Source of the DNA: JBNKWA01 sp050299555
GTDB lineage: Bacteria > Pseudomonadota > Alphaproteobacteria > Rhodobacterales > Rhodobacteraceae
Direction of reading: 5' to 3'
Assembly (NCBI GenBank): GCA_050299555.1
Contig: JBNKWA010000008.1
Location: 73,803 to 137,802, forward strand
DNA: 64,000 nt
The position numbers were made by a program, and so were the translations under genes. The first letter of the stretch is position 1. Each line of letters starts with the position of its first letter. Shown piece after piece: positions 19,802 to 29,387 of the stretch. The notes beneath the pieces were generated by a model. It did no database searches. It had not been told where the DNA came from and saw nothing but the letters and a program-made list of their open reading frames with translations.

Positions 19802-20638
19802 TCAGAGTTTCATCGCCACGACGCCGGCGGCAATCACTGCACCGGCCAGCAGCTTGGACGGATGCGCCCGCTCACCCAGGAACACCACGCCGATCAGGAC
19901 CGCGAACAGGACGGAGGTCTCGCGCAGCGCGGTGACCAGCTGTATCGGCGCCCTGGTCATCGCCCAGATGACGATCCAGTAGGCCGAGAAGCTCAGGAAC
20001 CCCGCCGCCAGCCCGTTGCGCCACAACCGCCCCTGCCGCGGCATCGCCGCCGCGCCCCGCCAGCCCAGCCCGATGCCCGCCATGACCATGCCGTCGATCA
20101 GGAACAGCCAGCCGGTATAGCTCGACGGATTGCCCGAGGCTCGTCCGCCGATGCCGTCGACGATGGAATAAGCCGCGGTGCAGGCGGCCGAGCCCAGCGC
20201 GAAAGGGACCAGGGTCATCGCTTCGCCGGCCGACCGGACACCGCGTGCCATCAGCATCACGCCGACACCCACCAGCGCGATGCCGACGAACTCCGGTCCA
20301 CTGACCCGGTCGGTCAGCACCACCAGCCCCGCCACCGCCACCATCAACGGCGCTGCTCCCCTGGCAATGGGATAGACCCGGGAAAGGTCGCCCCGGTTGT
20401 AGGCACCGACGAGAAACAGGTTATAGCCGGTGTGAATGGCGACCGAGGCGGCAAGCCAGGGCCAGGCGACCGAGGCCGGCAGGCCCTCGACCGATACCAG
20501 CGCCGCGCCGAACAGCCCCTGACAGATGCTGATCAGCATCATCCCCTGGAAGCGGTCGCCGCCAAGCTTCAGAAGCGCATTCCAGCCGGCATGCATCATT
20601 GCCGCCGCCAGGACCGCGAAGAACACCGCCGGACTCAT
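19802..20638 (-). CDS. EamA/DMT-family transporter
   Basis: 278 residues with about ten hydrophobic segments and the two-fold EamA repeat: MMHAGWNALLKLGGDRF in the first half and ALRETSVLFAVLIGVVFLGE near the end of the second. The drug/metabolite transporter superfamily exports small metabolites; substrate unknown. It lies between ada and ogt, facing ada. Confidence 0.83.
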   Translation of the reverse strand: MSPAVFFAVLAAAMMHAGWNALLKLGGDRFQGMMLISICQGLFGAALVSVEGLPASVAWPWLAASVAIHTGYNLFLVGAYNRGDLSRVYPIARGAAPLMVAVAGLVVLTDRVSGPEFVGIALVGVGVMLMARGVRSAGEAMTLVPFALGSAACTAAYSIVDGIGGRASGNPSSYTGWLFLIDGMVMAGIGLGWRGAAAMPRQGRLWRNGLAAGFLSFSAYWIVIWAMTRAPIQLVTALRETSVLFAVLIGVVFLGERAHPSKLLAGAVIAAGVVAMKL

Positions 20639-20774
20639 GTGCTTTCAGACTCCGCCGCACCCCGATGAGCGCCGAATAGCCGACGGGGCCGGCGGCCGCC
20701 AGCGGTGCCCGAAGCCGGGGCGTCTCAAGATGGGCGCCGTCCGCGATTCGGACTTTCCGACCAAAGCCGCCTTG

Positions 20775-21227
20775 CTACAGCAGCAGCGAGGCGGCGCCCT
20801 CATGCTTCAGTAGCGCAACCTTGGTCTCGATGCCGCCCGGCGCCGAAAACCCGCCCAGCCCGTCGGCGGCCAGCACCCGGTGGCAGGGGATGATGATCGG
20901 GATCGGATTGGCGCCGCAGGCCTGGCCGATGGCCTGGGCGCTGACGCCGAGGTCGCGGGCAAGCTCGCCATAACGCCGGGTCTCTCCGAAGGGAATGGCC
21001 AGCAGCGCGCGCGAGAAGTCGCCCTGCAGCCCCTCGCCCAGCGCCAGCGGCAGGTCGAACGCGGTCCGCCCGCGGTCGAAATATTCACCAAGCTGCCGCG
21101 CCGCCTCGTCGAGCACGGCGGAATGCCCCACCGGCTCGGACCCACCCCATTTCACCCGGGTGATCCGTCCGTCCTCCTCGGTCACCGTCAGGGCCCCGAA
21201 CAGGCCGTCAACGGTGGCGCAGTTCAA
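20775..21227 (-). CDS. ogt: Methylated-DNA--protein-cysteine methyltransferase
   Basis: 150 residues from a TTG at 21227 that overlaps the ileS stop; there is no ATG or GTG in frame near the N-terminus expected for the family ([17 protein letters not shown]). The acceptor cysteine is in [19 protein letters not shown], with the helix-turn-helix segment [22 protein letters not shown] before it. It repairs O6-alkylguanine stoichiometrically. Overlap with ileS implies translational coupling to a highly expressed housekeeping gene. Confidence 0.88.
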   Translation of the reverse strand: MNCATVDGLFGALTVTEEDGRITRVKWGGSEPVGHSAVLDEAARQLGEYFDRGRTAFDLPLALGEGLQGDFSRALLAIPFGETRRYGELARDLGVSAQAIGQACGANPIPIIIPCHRVLAADGLGGFSAPGGIETKVALLKHEGAASLLL

Positions 21228-24205
21228 TTCTGCAGGCCGGCAAGTACGGTGTCGCAGCGTCCGCAGGTCCCGGCATGGGCATGGCTGCCGACATCGGGCA
21301 GGATCCGCCAGCAGCGCTGGCACTTGGCACCGTCGGCCTGGCGGAACTCCACCTCGACACCAGGCACTTCCGGCAGCACAAAGCCGCCGCCCGGCAGCGG
21401 CCCGGCCATCACGGTGATGTCCGAGGTGATGCAGATCTCGGCGAAATCGACCTCGCGCAGTACCGCCGCCAGCCCCTCGTCGCTAACATGGACCACCGGC
21501 GCCGCCTCCAGCGAGGCGCCGATCGCCTTGGCCTGCCGCTGCTCCTCAAGCGCGCCGGTCACCACCCGGCGCACCCGGCGGATGCGGTCCCACTTGGCCG
21601 CCAGCGAGGCATCGAGCCACGCGGCCGGCGTGTCGGGGAAGTCCTGCAGGTGCACCGAGGCGTCGTCGCCCGGGAACCGCGACAGCCAGACGTCTTCCAT
21701 GGTGAAGACCAGCATCGGCGCCAGCCAGGTGGTCAGCCGGTGAAACAGCAGATCCAGCACCGTGCGGCAGGCCCGCCTCCGGGCGCTGCCGGCCGCATCG
21801 CAATAAAGCGCGTCCTTGCGGATATCGAAATAGACCGAGGACAGATCCACGGTGCAGAACTGGAACAACGACTGGAACACGCCCTGGAAGTCGTAGGCCG
21901 TGTAGCCCTTGCGCACCACACCGTCGAGCTCGGCCAGCCGGTGCAGAACCCAGCGTTCCAGCTCCGGCATCTCGGCCGGCTCCACCGCCTCGGCCGCGTC
22001 GTAATCGGCCAGATTGCCCAGCATGAAACGCAGCGTGTTGCGCAGCCGGCGATAGCTGTCGGCGGTGCCCTTCAGGATCTCAGGCCCGATGCGCTGGTCG
22101 GCGGTATAGTCCGACTGCACCACCCAGAGCCGCAGGATATCGGCGCCGTACTGCTTGACCACATCCTCGGGCGCCACCGTGTTGCCCTTGGATTTGGACA
22201 TCTTCTCGCCCTTCTCGTCGAGCGTGAACCCATGGGTCAGCACACCGCGATAGGGCGCCCGGCCCTTGGTCGCGCAGGCCTGCAGCAGCGAGGAATGGAA
22301 CCAGCCGCGATGCTGGTCGGTACCTTCCAGGTAGAGATCCGCGAGCCCGTCCTCGGTGCCGTCGGCACGGTCGTCCAGCACGAAGCGGTGGGTGGAACCT
22401 GAGTCGAACCACACGTCAAGGATGTCGAAGACCTGCTCCCATGCCTCGGCATCGTGATCGTTGCCGAGGAACCGCGCCTTGGCCCCGGGCTTGTACCAGG
22501 CATCGGCGCCTTCCGCCTCGAAAGCCTCGCGGATGCGGGCATTGACGGCCGGGTCGCGCAGCAGGAACCCCTCGTCGTCGGGCTTGGCGCCCTTGCGGAC
22601 GAAGCAGGTCAGCGGCACGCCCCAGGCGCGCTGGCGCGACAATACCCAGTCGGGGCGTGTCTCGATCATCGCGTGCAGCCGGTTGCGCCCGGCGGGCGGC
22701 GTGAACTTCACCAGCCGGTCGATCGAGGCCAGCGCCCGCTCGCGGATGGTGCTGCCATAATCGCCCATGCCGTCGTTCAGCGGCCTGTCGATGGCAGCAA
22801 ACCATTGCGGCGTGTTGCGGTAGATCAGCGGCGCCTTCGACCGCCAGGAATGCGGATAGGAATGGGTGATCCGGCCCCGCGCGATCATCGCGCCCGCCTC
22901 GGCCAGCTTGTCGATCACCCGGGTGTTGGCATCCTTCTCGCGGCCCTTCTCGTCGAAGATCACCGCGCCGCCGAAGAACGGCAGGTCGGCCCGGAACGAA
23001 CCGTCCTCCAGCACGTTGTAGGTCATCGGCAGGCCGTGCTTCTGGCCGATCTCGAAATCGTCGGCGCCGTGGCTCGGGGCCGTGTGCACGAAGCCGGTAC
23101 CAGCCTCGTCGGTCACGTGCTCGCCCGGCAGCACCGGCACGTCGAAATCCCACTCGCCGCCGCTGCCCTCGGCACCCCTGAGCGGATGGGCCAGCGCCAA
23201 CCCCTCCAGTTCCTGCGCACCCACATCGTGCAGCCGCCTGAAGCCGGTCACGCGGGCCGCGCCCAGAACCTCCTCGGCCAGCGCATCGGCCAGCAGATAG
23301 GTCTCGCCCACCTTTGCCCAGTTCTCCGCCGGCGCCTCGGTCACCTCGTAAAGCCCATAGGCGATGTCGGGGTTGAAGCACACCGCGCGGTTCTGCGGGA
23401 TCGTCCAGGGCGTCGTCGTCCAGATCACCACGCTCGCCGCGCGCAGCTGGTCGGCCAGCAGCTCCTGCCCGAAGCCCTCGAACTCGGTCGGCTCGTCCAG
23501 CGGCGGCAGCGCGGTATGGGCCACGATCACCGGGAACTTCACCCAGATCGCGTGGCTCTTGTGGTCGTGGTACTCCACCTCCGCCTCGGCCAGCGCGGTC
23601 TTTTCCACCACCGACCACATCACCGGCTTCGAGCCCTGATAGAGCGTGCCGTTCATGACGAACTTCATGAACTCGTCGGCGATCACCGCCTCGGCGTGAT
23701 GGGCCATGGTCAGGTACGGATCGTCCCACTTGCCGGTGACGCCCAGCCGCTTGAACTCGTCGCGCTGCACGTCGATCCAGCGCTCGGCGAACCGGCGGCA
23801 CTCGGCCCGCAGGTCGAGCACCGGCACTTCGTCCTTGCTCCGCCCCCTGGCGCGGTATTCCTCCTCGATCTTCCACTCGATCGGCAGGCCGTGGCAGTCC
23901 CAGCCCGGCACATAGCGGCTGTCATGCCCCAGCATCTGCCGGCTGCGCACCACCATGTCCTTCAGGATCTTGTTCAGCGCGTGGCCGATATGCAGATGCC
24001 CGTTGGCATAGGGCGGGCCGTCATGCAGCACGAAGCCCTCGCGGCCAGTCTTCTCGCGCAGTCGGTCGTAGATGCCGATCCGTTCCCAGCGGGCCAGCCA
24101 TTCCGGCTCGCGGGCCGGCAGCCCGGCACGCATGGGAAAGTCGGTCTTGGGCAGAAAGACGGTGTCGCGATAGTCGGGCAGCGTCTCGGTCACATCGGCG
24201 CACAT
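21224..24205 (-). CDS. ileS: Isoleucyl-tRNA synthetase
   Basis: 993 residues. The class I signatures are present: HIGH in [17 protein letters not shown] and KMSKS in [13 protein letters not shown]. The editing (CP1) domain lies between (for example [17 protein letters not shown]), and a C-terminal zinc site is formed by [12 protein letters not shown] and CGRCD. The length agrees with alphaproteobacterial IleS. Charges tRNA-Ile in the cytoplasm. It precedes and overlaps ogt. Confidence 0.97.
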   Translation of the reverse strand: MCADVTETLPDYRDTVFLPKTDFPMRAGLPAREPEWLARWERIGIYDRLREKTGREGFVLHDGPPYANGHLHIGHALNKILKDMVVRSRQMLGHDSRYVPGWDCHGLPIEWKIEEEYRARGRSKDEVPVLDLRAECRRFAERWIDVQRDEFKRLGVTGKWDDPYLTMAHHAEAVIADEFMKFVMNGTLYQGSKPVMWSVVEKTALAEAEVEYHDHKSHAIWVKFPVIVAHTALPPLDEPTEFEGFGQELLADQLRAASVVIWTTTPWTIPQNRAVCFNPDIAYGLYEVTEAPAENWAKVGETYLLADALAEEVLGAARVTGFRRLHDVGAQELEGLALAHPLRGAEGSGGEWDFDVPVLPGEHVTDEAGTGFVHTAPSHGADDFEIGQKHGLPMTYNVLEDGSFRADLPFFGGAVIFDEKGREKDANTRVIDKLAEAGAMIARGRITHSYPHSWRSKAPLIYRNTPQWFAAIDRPLNDGMGDYGSTIRERALASIDRLVKFTPPAGRNRLHAMIETRPDWVLSRQRAWGVPLTCFVRKGAKPDDEGFLLRDPAVNARIREAFEAEGADAWYKPGAKARFLGNDHDAEAWEQVFDILDVWFDSGSTHRFVLDDRADGTEDGLADLYLEGTDQHRGWFHSSLLQACATKGRAPYRGVLTHGFTLDEKGEKMSKSKGNTVAPEDVVKQYGADILRLWVVQSDYTADQRIGPEILKGTADSYRRLRNTLRFMLGNLADYDAAEAVEPAEMPELERWVLHRLAELDGVVRKGYTAYDFQGVFQSLFQFCTVDLSSVYFDIRKDALYCDAAGSARRRACRTVLDLLFHRLTTWLAPMLVFTMEDVWLSRFPGDDASVHLQDFPDTPAAWLDASLAAKWDRIRRVRRVVTGALEEQRQAKAIGASLEAAPVVHVSDEGLAAVLREVDFAEICITSDITVMAGPLPGGGFVLPEVPGVEVEFRQADGAKCQRCWRILPDVGSHAHAGTCGRCDTVLAGLQN

Positions 24206-24519
24206 TCAGGTGCCCTCCGTCATTCGGGCTGTCGGTGTCGGCTGAAAGGCGGCGCGGCAGGGTCCATACGCCAAGTCCCGGCGTCTCAGAGGCTGAGAGC
24301 CGGGCCGCTAATTCGGATGATCGCTGTGGATAACGACATCATGCGGCGCGTTATAGACCGCCGGGCAGGGGCGGTCCAGCGCCGAAATCCCCGCTGCACG
24401 GCCAGCTCTCGGGGGCTCCGCCCCTCTTGGCCTTCGGCCAATTCACCCCGGAGTATTTTCGGCCTTATGTAGCAAAAGCACGGCGCAGGCCGCGATCCGT
24501 GCAGCGGGGGCCACCCGGC
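24206..24519. other. Intergenic region with hairpins and a Rhodobacterales-type tail sequence
   Basis: 314 bases between divergent positions of ileS (upstream side) and the end of the YcjF-like gene. No gene seen. The right half holds two perfect hairpins in a row, GGGGC-TCC-GCCCC (24412-24424) and TTGGCC-TTC-GGCCAA (24427-24441), then CACCCCGGAGTATTTTCGG. That order, hairpins followed by a CCCCGGAGTATTT-like string, looks like an end-of-operon signal of the downstream (minus-strand) or incoming reads. The ileS promoter should lie in the left half. Confidence 0.45.
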
Positions 24520-25620
24520 TCAGCCCGAGAACAACCCGGCCAGTGCCCGTCGCACCAGTGCCGTCACCCGGGGCCGCGGCAGCGCGGAAAACGGCAGCGG
24601 CCGGCAGACCTCGATGGCGGCGATCCCCACGCGCGCAGTCAGGGCACCGTTGACCACACCTTCGCCGAAGCGCCGCGACAGCTTCGACAGCACCCCGCCG
24701 CCGGCCACCGACGAGATCAGGTCGTCGCCCACCGCCACGGCGCCGGTGGCCACCAGATGCGCGGCCACGGCGCGAAACAGCCGCCACGAGCCGAACAGCC
24801 CGGCCCGCCCGCCATAAACCACGGCGATCCGGCGCACCATGCGGGTATTGGCGACCAGCGCCGTAACCACGTCGGCCAGCGCCAGCGGCACCACCGCCGT
24901 CACCGTCGCCACCTGCCGCGCGGCCCGCTCCACCTCGGCGACCGCCATGACATCCAGCGGCTGCATCAGCCGCCGCTCGGCCAGCGCCATCAGTCCGTCG
25001 GCGTCCAGTACCTCGTCGCGGCGCTCGGCAAGGTCGCGCAGCCCCCAGGCCAGCTCACCCCGCCCGGCATAAAGCCGGGCCAGCGCATCGGTCACCGTCA
25101 GCGCCTCGGGCCGATCGGTCATCGCCTTTCGCGCCCTCGCCTGCAGCCGGTCGATGCGCGCCAGCCGCGCCATGGCGGCGAACTCGCGCAAGAGCCACAG
25201 CACCAGGATCAGCGCCACCAGCGCGGCGAGGATCATCGCCGCCCGGCCGAGCCACAGGTTGCGGGCTAGAAGCCCGGCGACGAAATCCCAGGCGGCGACA
25301 GTGATCATCATGACGATCAGCCCGCCCAGCGCCGACCAGAACAGCCCCGCCAGTCGCGACGGCTTCCAGGTTGCCAGGCGCGCGGCCTGGGCCACCGCCG
25401 AGGGCGCTGGGGGGCCGTCGTCCTCGTCCGGTACCGGCGGGACATCCGCGGGGCTTGGCGCCGGGCCGAGGCGCCCGCCCAGCGCCTGCCCCGACGAGGA
25501 CCCGGAAGACGGCGCCGATGCGGAACCCTTCGCGGCTCCCTCGCGGGCGCCCGCACCCGTCGCCTCATCCTCGATCAGGATCGGCCCGCGCCGGCGGCCC
25601 GTCTCGCCCGTCTCGCTCAT
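24520..25620 (-). CDS. YcjF/TIGR01620-family (DUF697) membrane protein
   Basis: 366 residues from the ATG at 25620, which overlaps the GNAT stop (ATGA). The N-terminus is a disordered Pro/Ser/Ala-rich region (about 1-85), followed by two membrane helices (about 95-120 and 125-150) and a C-terminal DUF697-like region with GGGVLSKLSRRFGEGVVNGALTARVG. In many proteobacteria this protein is encoded beside the P-loop protein YcjX, as here with the GNAT gene between. Function is unknown; stress-linked in some species. Confidence 0.82.
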   Translation of the reverse strand: MSETGETGRRRGPILIEDEATGAGAREGAAKGSASAPSSGSSSGQALGGRLGPAPSPADVPPVPDEDDGPPAPSAVAQAARLATWKPSRLAGLFWSALGGLIVMMITVAAWDFVAGLLARNLWLGRAAMILAALVALILVLWLLREFAAMARLARIDRLQARARKAMTDRPEALTVTDALARLYAGRGELAWGLRDLAERRDEVLDADGLMALAERRLMQPLDVMAVAEVERAARQVATVTAVVPLALADVVTALVANTRMVRRIAVVYGGRAGLFGSWRLFRAVAAHLVATGAVAVGDDLISSVAGGGVLSKLSRRFGEGVVNGALTARVGIAAIEVCRPLPFSALPRPRVTALVRRALAGLFSG

Positions 25621-26072
25621 GGCGCGCCCTTCCATCTCAGTTCCACGTCCGGCAGCCCTTCCTCATTGTCGCCCTCGGTCTCGGCCGTCTCTACGAACCC
25701 CTCACGGGCGTAGAAGCGCCGCGCACCGGCATTGGCCTGAAAGGTCCACAGGCGCAGCCCTTCGGGATGCGCTGCCTTGGCGGCGTCGAGCAGCGCCCTG
25801 CCGACGCCCCGCCCGCGCGCCGCCGCCGCAACGTAGAGACAGCCGACCCAGTCGCCATCGCGCGCCAGAAATCCCGCCACCGCACCGCCGGTTTCGGCCA
25901 CGATCACCTCGCCGCCGTCGATCTTGCCGGCGACGAAGGCACGATCCTGGACCCGGCCGTGCAGGTCGGGAAACCACGGCGTCTCGGTGATCCAGTCCGA
26001 CAGGATCACTGCACAGGCATCGGCGTCCTCGGGGGCGCCCGGCCGCAGCGTGATGATCCGCACACCGCTCAC
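25617..26072 (-). CDS. GNAT family N-acetyltransferase
   Basis: 151 residues from a GTG at 26072 that overlaps the ycjX-type stop (GTGA). The acetyl-CoA loop is visible in AAARGRGVGRALLDAAKAA, and the conserved C-terminal segment is FQANAGARRFYAREGFVE. Substrate is not predictable. Both ends overlap neighbours (GTGA and ATGA), so translation of the three genes is coupled; its presence inside a YcjX-YcjF pair is an unusual insertion worth noting. Confidence 0.87.
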   Translation of the reverse strand: MSGVRIITLRPGAPEDADACAVILSDWITETPWFPDLHGRVQDRAFVAGKIDGGEVIVAETGGAVAGFLARDGDWVGCLYVAAAARGRGVGRALLDAAKAAHPEGLRLWTFQANAGARRFYAREGFVETAETEGDNEEGLPDVELRWKGAP

Positions 26073-27538
26073 CGCAGCCGGTCCCCGATCAGGAACTCCA
26101 GCGCCTTGTCCAGCCGGATATGCGGCGGCCCCTCGCCGGGTCGCAGGCTGAGCGCTGGCGGCGCGAAGCGCATCACCGAGAAATCGCCGTCGAGCCAGGC
26201 CGCCTCGCCCTTCTTTGCCGGCGCCAGAAGGTGCTGCGGATCGCGCGGCAATTCGCCCGCATACATCGCCGCCTCGCGCCCGGTCTCCAGCAGCCGCCCG
26301 CGCACCAGGTCCACCGGCTCCCCGCCATGCTCCACGGTCTGCTCCACCGTTGCCCGCAAGGCCGCGATCGCCATCGCCGCGGTCTCGGCGCCGCGATAGT
26401 CCGCCCGCGCCCGGGCGTCCGCCAGAAGTGCCGTGGTGATCGCCGCCAGCGCCTGATGCTGGCCGTGGTGCAGATGGTCCGCCTTGGTGGCGGCGAACAG
26501 GATCCGGCTGACCTTGCGCCCGGTGACCGGCCACAGCCAGCCGCTGCTTCCGTGGCGGAAACACGCCAGGATGTCGCTCATCGCGCCGCGCAGGTCTTCC
26601 ACCGCGCGCGGTCCCGCATGCAGCGCGCCAAGCACGTCCAGCAGCACGACCTGCCGGTCGATGCGGGCGAAATGATCGCGGAAGAACGGCCTGACAACCA
26701 CCCGCTTGTAGGCTTCGAAACGCCGCGCGAAAGCGGCATGGAGCGAGCCCGAGCGTGCGCGGGCCGGCGTTGGCAGGGGCGCAAAGGTCAGCGCCGGCGA
26801 ACCCGCCAGATCGCCCGGCATCAGGAATCGCCCCGGCGCCATGGCCGAAAGCCCGGCGTCGCGGCAATGGGCGAGATATCCGGTGAAGGCCGCAGCCAGC
26901 CCTTTCGCCTCCACCTCGTCGAGCGCCGCGCCGGGATCCGCCGCTTCGGTCGCCGCCAGCCATGGCGCCGCCGCCTCCGCCCGTGCCGGCGCCCGCGCCG
27001 CGGCCCGCGTCGCCTCCGACCAGGCGGCATAGTCCTGCCCCATTAGCGGCAGGTCCAGCAGCCACTCGCCGGGATAGTCCACGATGTCGAGATGCACGGT
27101 GCGCGGCCCGGTCATCCCCGACAAGAGGCCCGCCGGCCGCACCCTCAGCGACAGGCGAAGCTGGCTGATCGAGCGGGTGCTCTCGGGCCAGTGCGGCTCG
27201 GGCCCCGACAGGTCCGCCAGATGCGCCTCATAGTCGAAACGCGGCACCGCGTCGTCAGGCTGGGGCTGCAGGAAAGCCGCCGCGATCCGCCCCTCGGCCG
27301 CCGCGGCAAGCTGCGGCATCCGCCCGCGATTCAGCAGGTTCGCCACCAGGGCGGTGATGAACACCGTCTTGCCGGCCCGCGCCAGCCCGGTGACGCCCAG
27401 CCGCACAACCGGCTCGAACAGAAGCTCGCTGACCCCGTCCTGGGCGCCTTCCAGCGCGCGCCAGACACCATCGGCGATGTCGCCCAGCCCCGGGATGCCT
27501 CCCGAAAGACCGCCTCCGCCCGGTTTGATGCCTGCCAT
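26069..27538 (-). CDS. YcjX-family P-loop NTPase
   Basis: 489 residues from the ATG at 27538. Walker A appears as VTGLARAGKTVFITALVANLL, with VDYPGEWLLDLPLMGQDYAAW as the Walker B/switch region and FAATKADHLHHGQH as the base-specificity motif (TKAD). These mark the YcjX family of GTPase-like proteins of unknown role. It is the first gene of the YcjX-GNAT-YcjF operon and is divergent from truA (106-base gap). Confidence 0.86.
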   Translation of the reverse strand: MAGIKPGGGGLSGGIPGLGDIADGVWRALEGAQDGVSELLFEPVVRLGVTGLARAGKTVFITALVANLLNRGRMPQLAAAAEGRIAAAFLQPQPDDAVPRFDYEAHLADLSGPEPHWPESTRSISQLRLSLRVRPAGLLSGMTGPRTVHLDIVDYPGEWLLDLPLMGQDYAAWSEATRAAARAPARAEAAAPWLAATEAADPGAALDEVEAKGLAAAFTGYLAHCRDAGLSAMAPGRFLMPGDLAGSPALTFAPLPTPARARSGSLHAAFARRFEAYKRVVVRPFFRDHFARIDRQVVLLDVLGALHAGPRAVEDLRGAMSDILACFRHGSSGWLWPVTGRKVSRILFAATKADHLHHGQHQALAAITTALLADARARADYRGAETAAMAIAALRATVEQTVEHGGEPVDLVRGRLLETGREAAMYAGELPRDPQHLLAPAKKGEAAWLDGDFSVMRFAPPALSLRPGEGPPHIRLDKALEFLIGDRLR

Positions 27539-27644
27539 GCGCCCCCCGCCCGATCCCTCGCGATATAAGCGCTCGGCCGGGGCCGCACTACCCCCCAAGG
27601 CAGCGGCGCTTGCCTGCCCGGCCCCACCGGGCTAGGCGTGGCCG

Positions 27645-28454
27645 ATGCCGCGCTATGCCCTGAAGCTGGAATATGACGGCGGCCCCTTCGCGGGCTGGCA
27701 GCGGCAGGCGTCCGAGCCCTCGGTCCAGGGCGCGCTCGAAGCGGCACTGGCGCGGCTGGCGCCGGGGCCGCATCTCGTGCAGGGCGCCGGCCGCACCGAT
27801 GCCGGGGTCCATGCCTGCGGCCAGGTGGCGCATCTCGACCTATCCCGCGACTGGGATCCGTTCCGCCTCGCCGAGGCGCTGAACGCGCATCTCAGACCCG
27901 CTCCGGTGGCGGTGCTCAAGGCGGCCCGGGTGGAGGGCGACTTCCACGCCCGCTTCTCGGCCATTGGCCGGCGCTACACGTTCCGCATCCTCTGCCGCCG
28001 GGCTCCGCCGGTGCTTGACGCCGGCCGGGTGTGGCACCTTCGCCATCCCCTCGATGCCGGCGCCATGGCCGAGGCGGCAGCGCGGCTGACCGGCCGGCAC
28101 GACTTCACCACCTTCCGCTCCACCCAGTGCCAGGCCGACAGCCCGGTCAAGACCCTGGACCGGTTCGAGGTCGAGGCCATGCCCCGCGACGGCGGCGCCG
28201 AGATCCGCCTGCACCTCGCCGCTCGCAGCTTCCTGCACAACCAGGTACGCAGCTTCGCCGGCACGCTGGAGCGGGTGGGCGCCGGTGCCTGGACGCCCGA
28301 TGACGTCACCGCAGCGCTGGCCGCCCGCGACCGCCGCCGCTGCGGGCCGGTGGCCCCGCCCCAGGGCCTGTGCCTGACCGGGGTGGAATATCCGGCCGAT
28401 CCGTTCGCGCTTGACCTTTCTTCTCCCGAAGCGGTTGATGGCACCTCAACCTGA
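27645..28454 (+). CDS. truA: tRNA pseudouridine(38-40) synthase TruA
   Basis: 269 residues. The start [21 protein letters not shown] and the catalytic Asp in [19 protein letters not shown] are canonical, as are the [16 protein letters not shown] and [17 protein letters not shown] segments. It isomerises uridines 38-40 in the anticodon stem. It is followed 11 bases later by the GST gene. Confidence 0.95.
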   Translation: MPRYALKLEYDGGPFAGWQRQASEPSVQGALEAALARLAPGPHLVQGAGRTDAGVHACGQVAHLDLSRDWDPFRLAEALNAHLRPAPVAVLKAARVEGDFHARFSAIGRRYTFRILCRRAPPVLDAGRVWHLRHPLDAGAMAEAAARLTGRHDFTTFRSTQCQADSPVKTLDRFEVEAMPRDGGAEIRLHLAARSFLHNQVRSFAGTLERVGAGAWTPDDVTAALAARDRRRCGPVAPPQGLCLTGVEYPADPFALDLSSPEAVDGTST

Positions 28455-28465
28455 GGGGGATCAGG

Positions 28466-29095
28466 ATGAAACTCTTCAGCATGGGCCTGTCGCCCAATGC
28501 CCTGCGCAGCCGGGCGGTGATCTTCGAACTCGGCCTCGACGTCGAGATCGTCGATATCGACATGCGGGCCGGCGAAAACCGCACGCCCGAATTCCTGGCG
28601 CTGAACCCCAACGGCAAGGTGCCGGTGCTGGTCGACGGCGACCTCACCTTGTGGGAATCGCGGGCCATCAACGCTTATCTTGCGGCAGCGCATGGCGATG
28701 GCCGGCTTTGTCCGGCAGAACCGAAGGCCCGCGCCATCGTCGACCAGTGGAGCTACTGGCACGCCGTCCACCTCAGCCCGACGGTGCAGAAGGTGGTGTT
28801 CGAGCGGGTCATCAAGCCGGCCTTCGGCATGGGCGAGCCGGACCCAGCGGCGGTCGAGGCCGGCCTCAAGGACATGGTGCCGCTGATGGCCGTGCTCGAG
28901 GGCTGGCTGACCGGGAGGGACTGGATCGCGGGCGAGCTGTCGCTGGCCGACTTCGCCCTTGGCTCGACCTTCCATCTCCGGGCCCCGGCCGGGATCGAGT
29001 TGCCGGCAAATGTCGCCGCCTGGATGGCGCGGCTGGAGGCGCGGCCCTCGTGGCAGAAGGCGACCGAGCCGGTCCGGGCCTTCCTCGCCGCCTGA
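28466..29095 (+). CDS. Glutathione S-transferase family protein
   Basis: 209 residues from the ATG at 28466 (GAGGGGATCAGG precedes it). Thioredoxin-like N-terminal domain: MKLFSMGLSPNALRSRAVIF, cis-Pro in NGKVPVLVDGD, and the glutathione gamma-Glu contact in LWESRAINAYLA. All-helical C-terminal domain (about 90-205) with WIAGELSLADFALGSTF. Substrate unknown. Probably cotranscribed with truA. Confidence 0.88.
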   Translation: MKLFSMGLSPNALRSRAVIFELGLDVEIVDIDMRAGENRTPEFLALNPNGKVPVLVDGDLTLWESRAINAYLAAAHGDGRLCPAEPKARAIVDQWSYWHAVHLSPTVQKVVFERVIKPAFGMGEPDPAAVEAGLKDMVPLMAVLEGWLTGRDWIAGELSLADFALGSTFHLRAPAGIELPANVAAWMARLEARPSWQKATEPVRAFLAA

Positions 29096-29110
29096 GGCGG
29101 GGCACTCCGG

Positions 29111-29161
29111 GATCGCGCCCGGCCGCGCCCCACCCGCCCACCCGCGCGTCCGGGCGCGATC
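29111..29161. repeat. Inverted repeat, possible bidirectional terminator/REP-like element
   Basis: Perfect 12-base arms GATCGCGCCCGG (29111-29122) and CCGGGCGCGATC (29150-29161) with a C-rich 27-base loop containing CCCACCCGCCCACCC. It lies right after the GST stop. A similar but longer element is at 54325-54411. No T-run follows. Confidence 0.55.
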
Positions 29162-29231
29162 GGACCGGCGCTCGGCCCGCACCGGGTCGACCCGGCCTGG
29201 CCCCGGCCCGACGCCGAACCCTGGCCGATAT

Positions 29232-29387
29232 TCAGGCCGGATAGCTCACCCTGTCGATGAAGCGCGCATCCTCGTGCCGGCGCCAGTAGCTTTTCTGGAT
29301 CAGCTCTGTGATCGGGCCGATCGCGCCATCCTTCACCGGCCGCCCGTCAAGCCGCGTGACCGGCATCACGCCGCCCCCGGAAGACCA
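29232..29387 (-). pseudogene. 3' remnant of a class IV aminotransferase (BCAT/DAAT-like) gene
   Basis: In the minus strand, codons just after the stop of the Imm11-like gene read SGGGVMPVTRLDGRPVKDG and continue to SYWRRHEDARFIDRVSYPA before a TGA at 29234-29232. GGVMPVTxxDG followed by a Y-W-x-x-H segment is the C-terminal signature of class IV PLP aminotransferases. About 49 codons remain of a protein that is normally near 290 residues; the cofactor lysine and N-terminal domain are missing, and they are not found on the far side of the islet. The remnant is in frame with the upstream gene but separated by its TAG. Confidence 0.75.

Noticed and set aside
22454..24472. 672-codon plus-strand ORF
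   Set aside because: It is antisense to ileS; its His/Gly/Arg/Leu-rich translation is the usual shadow of a high-GC gene.
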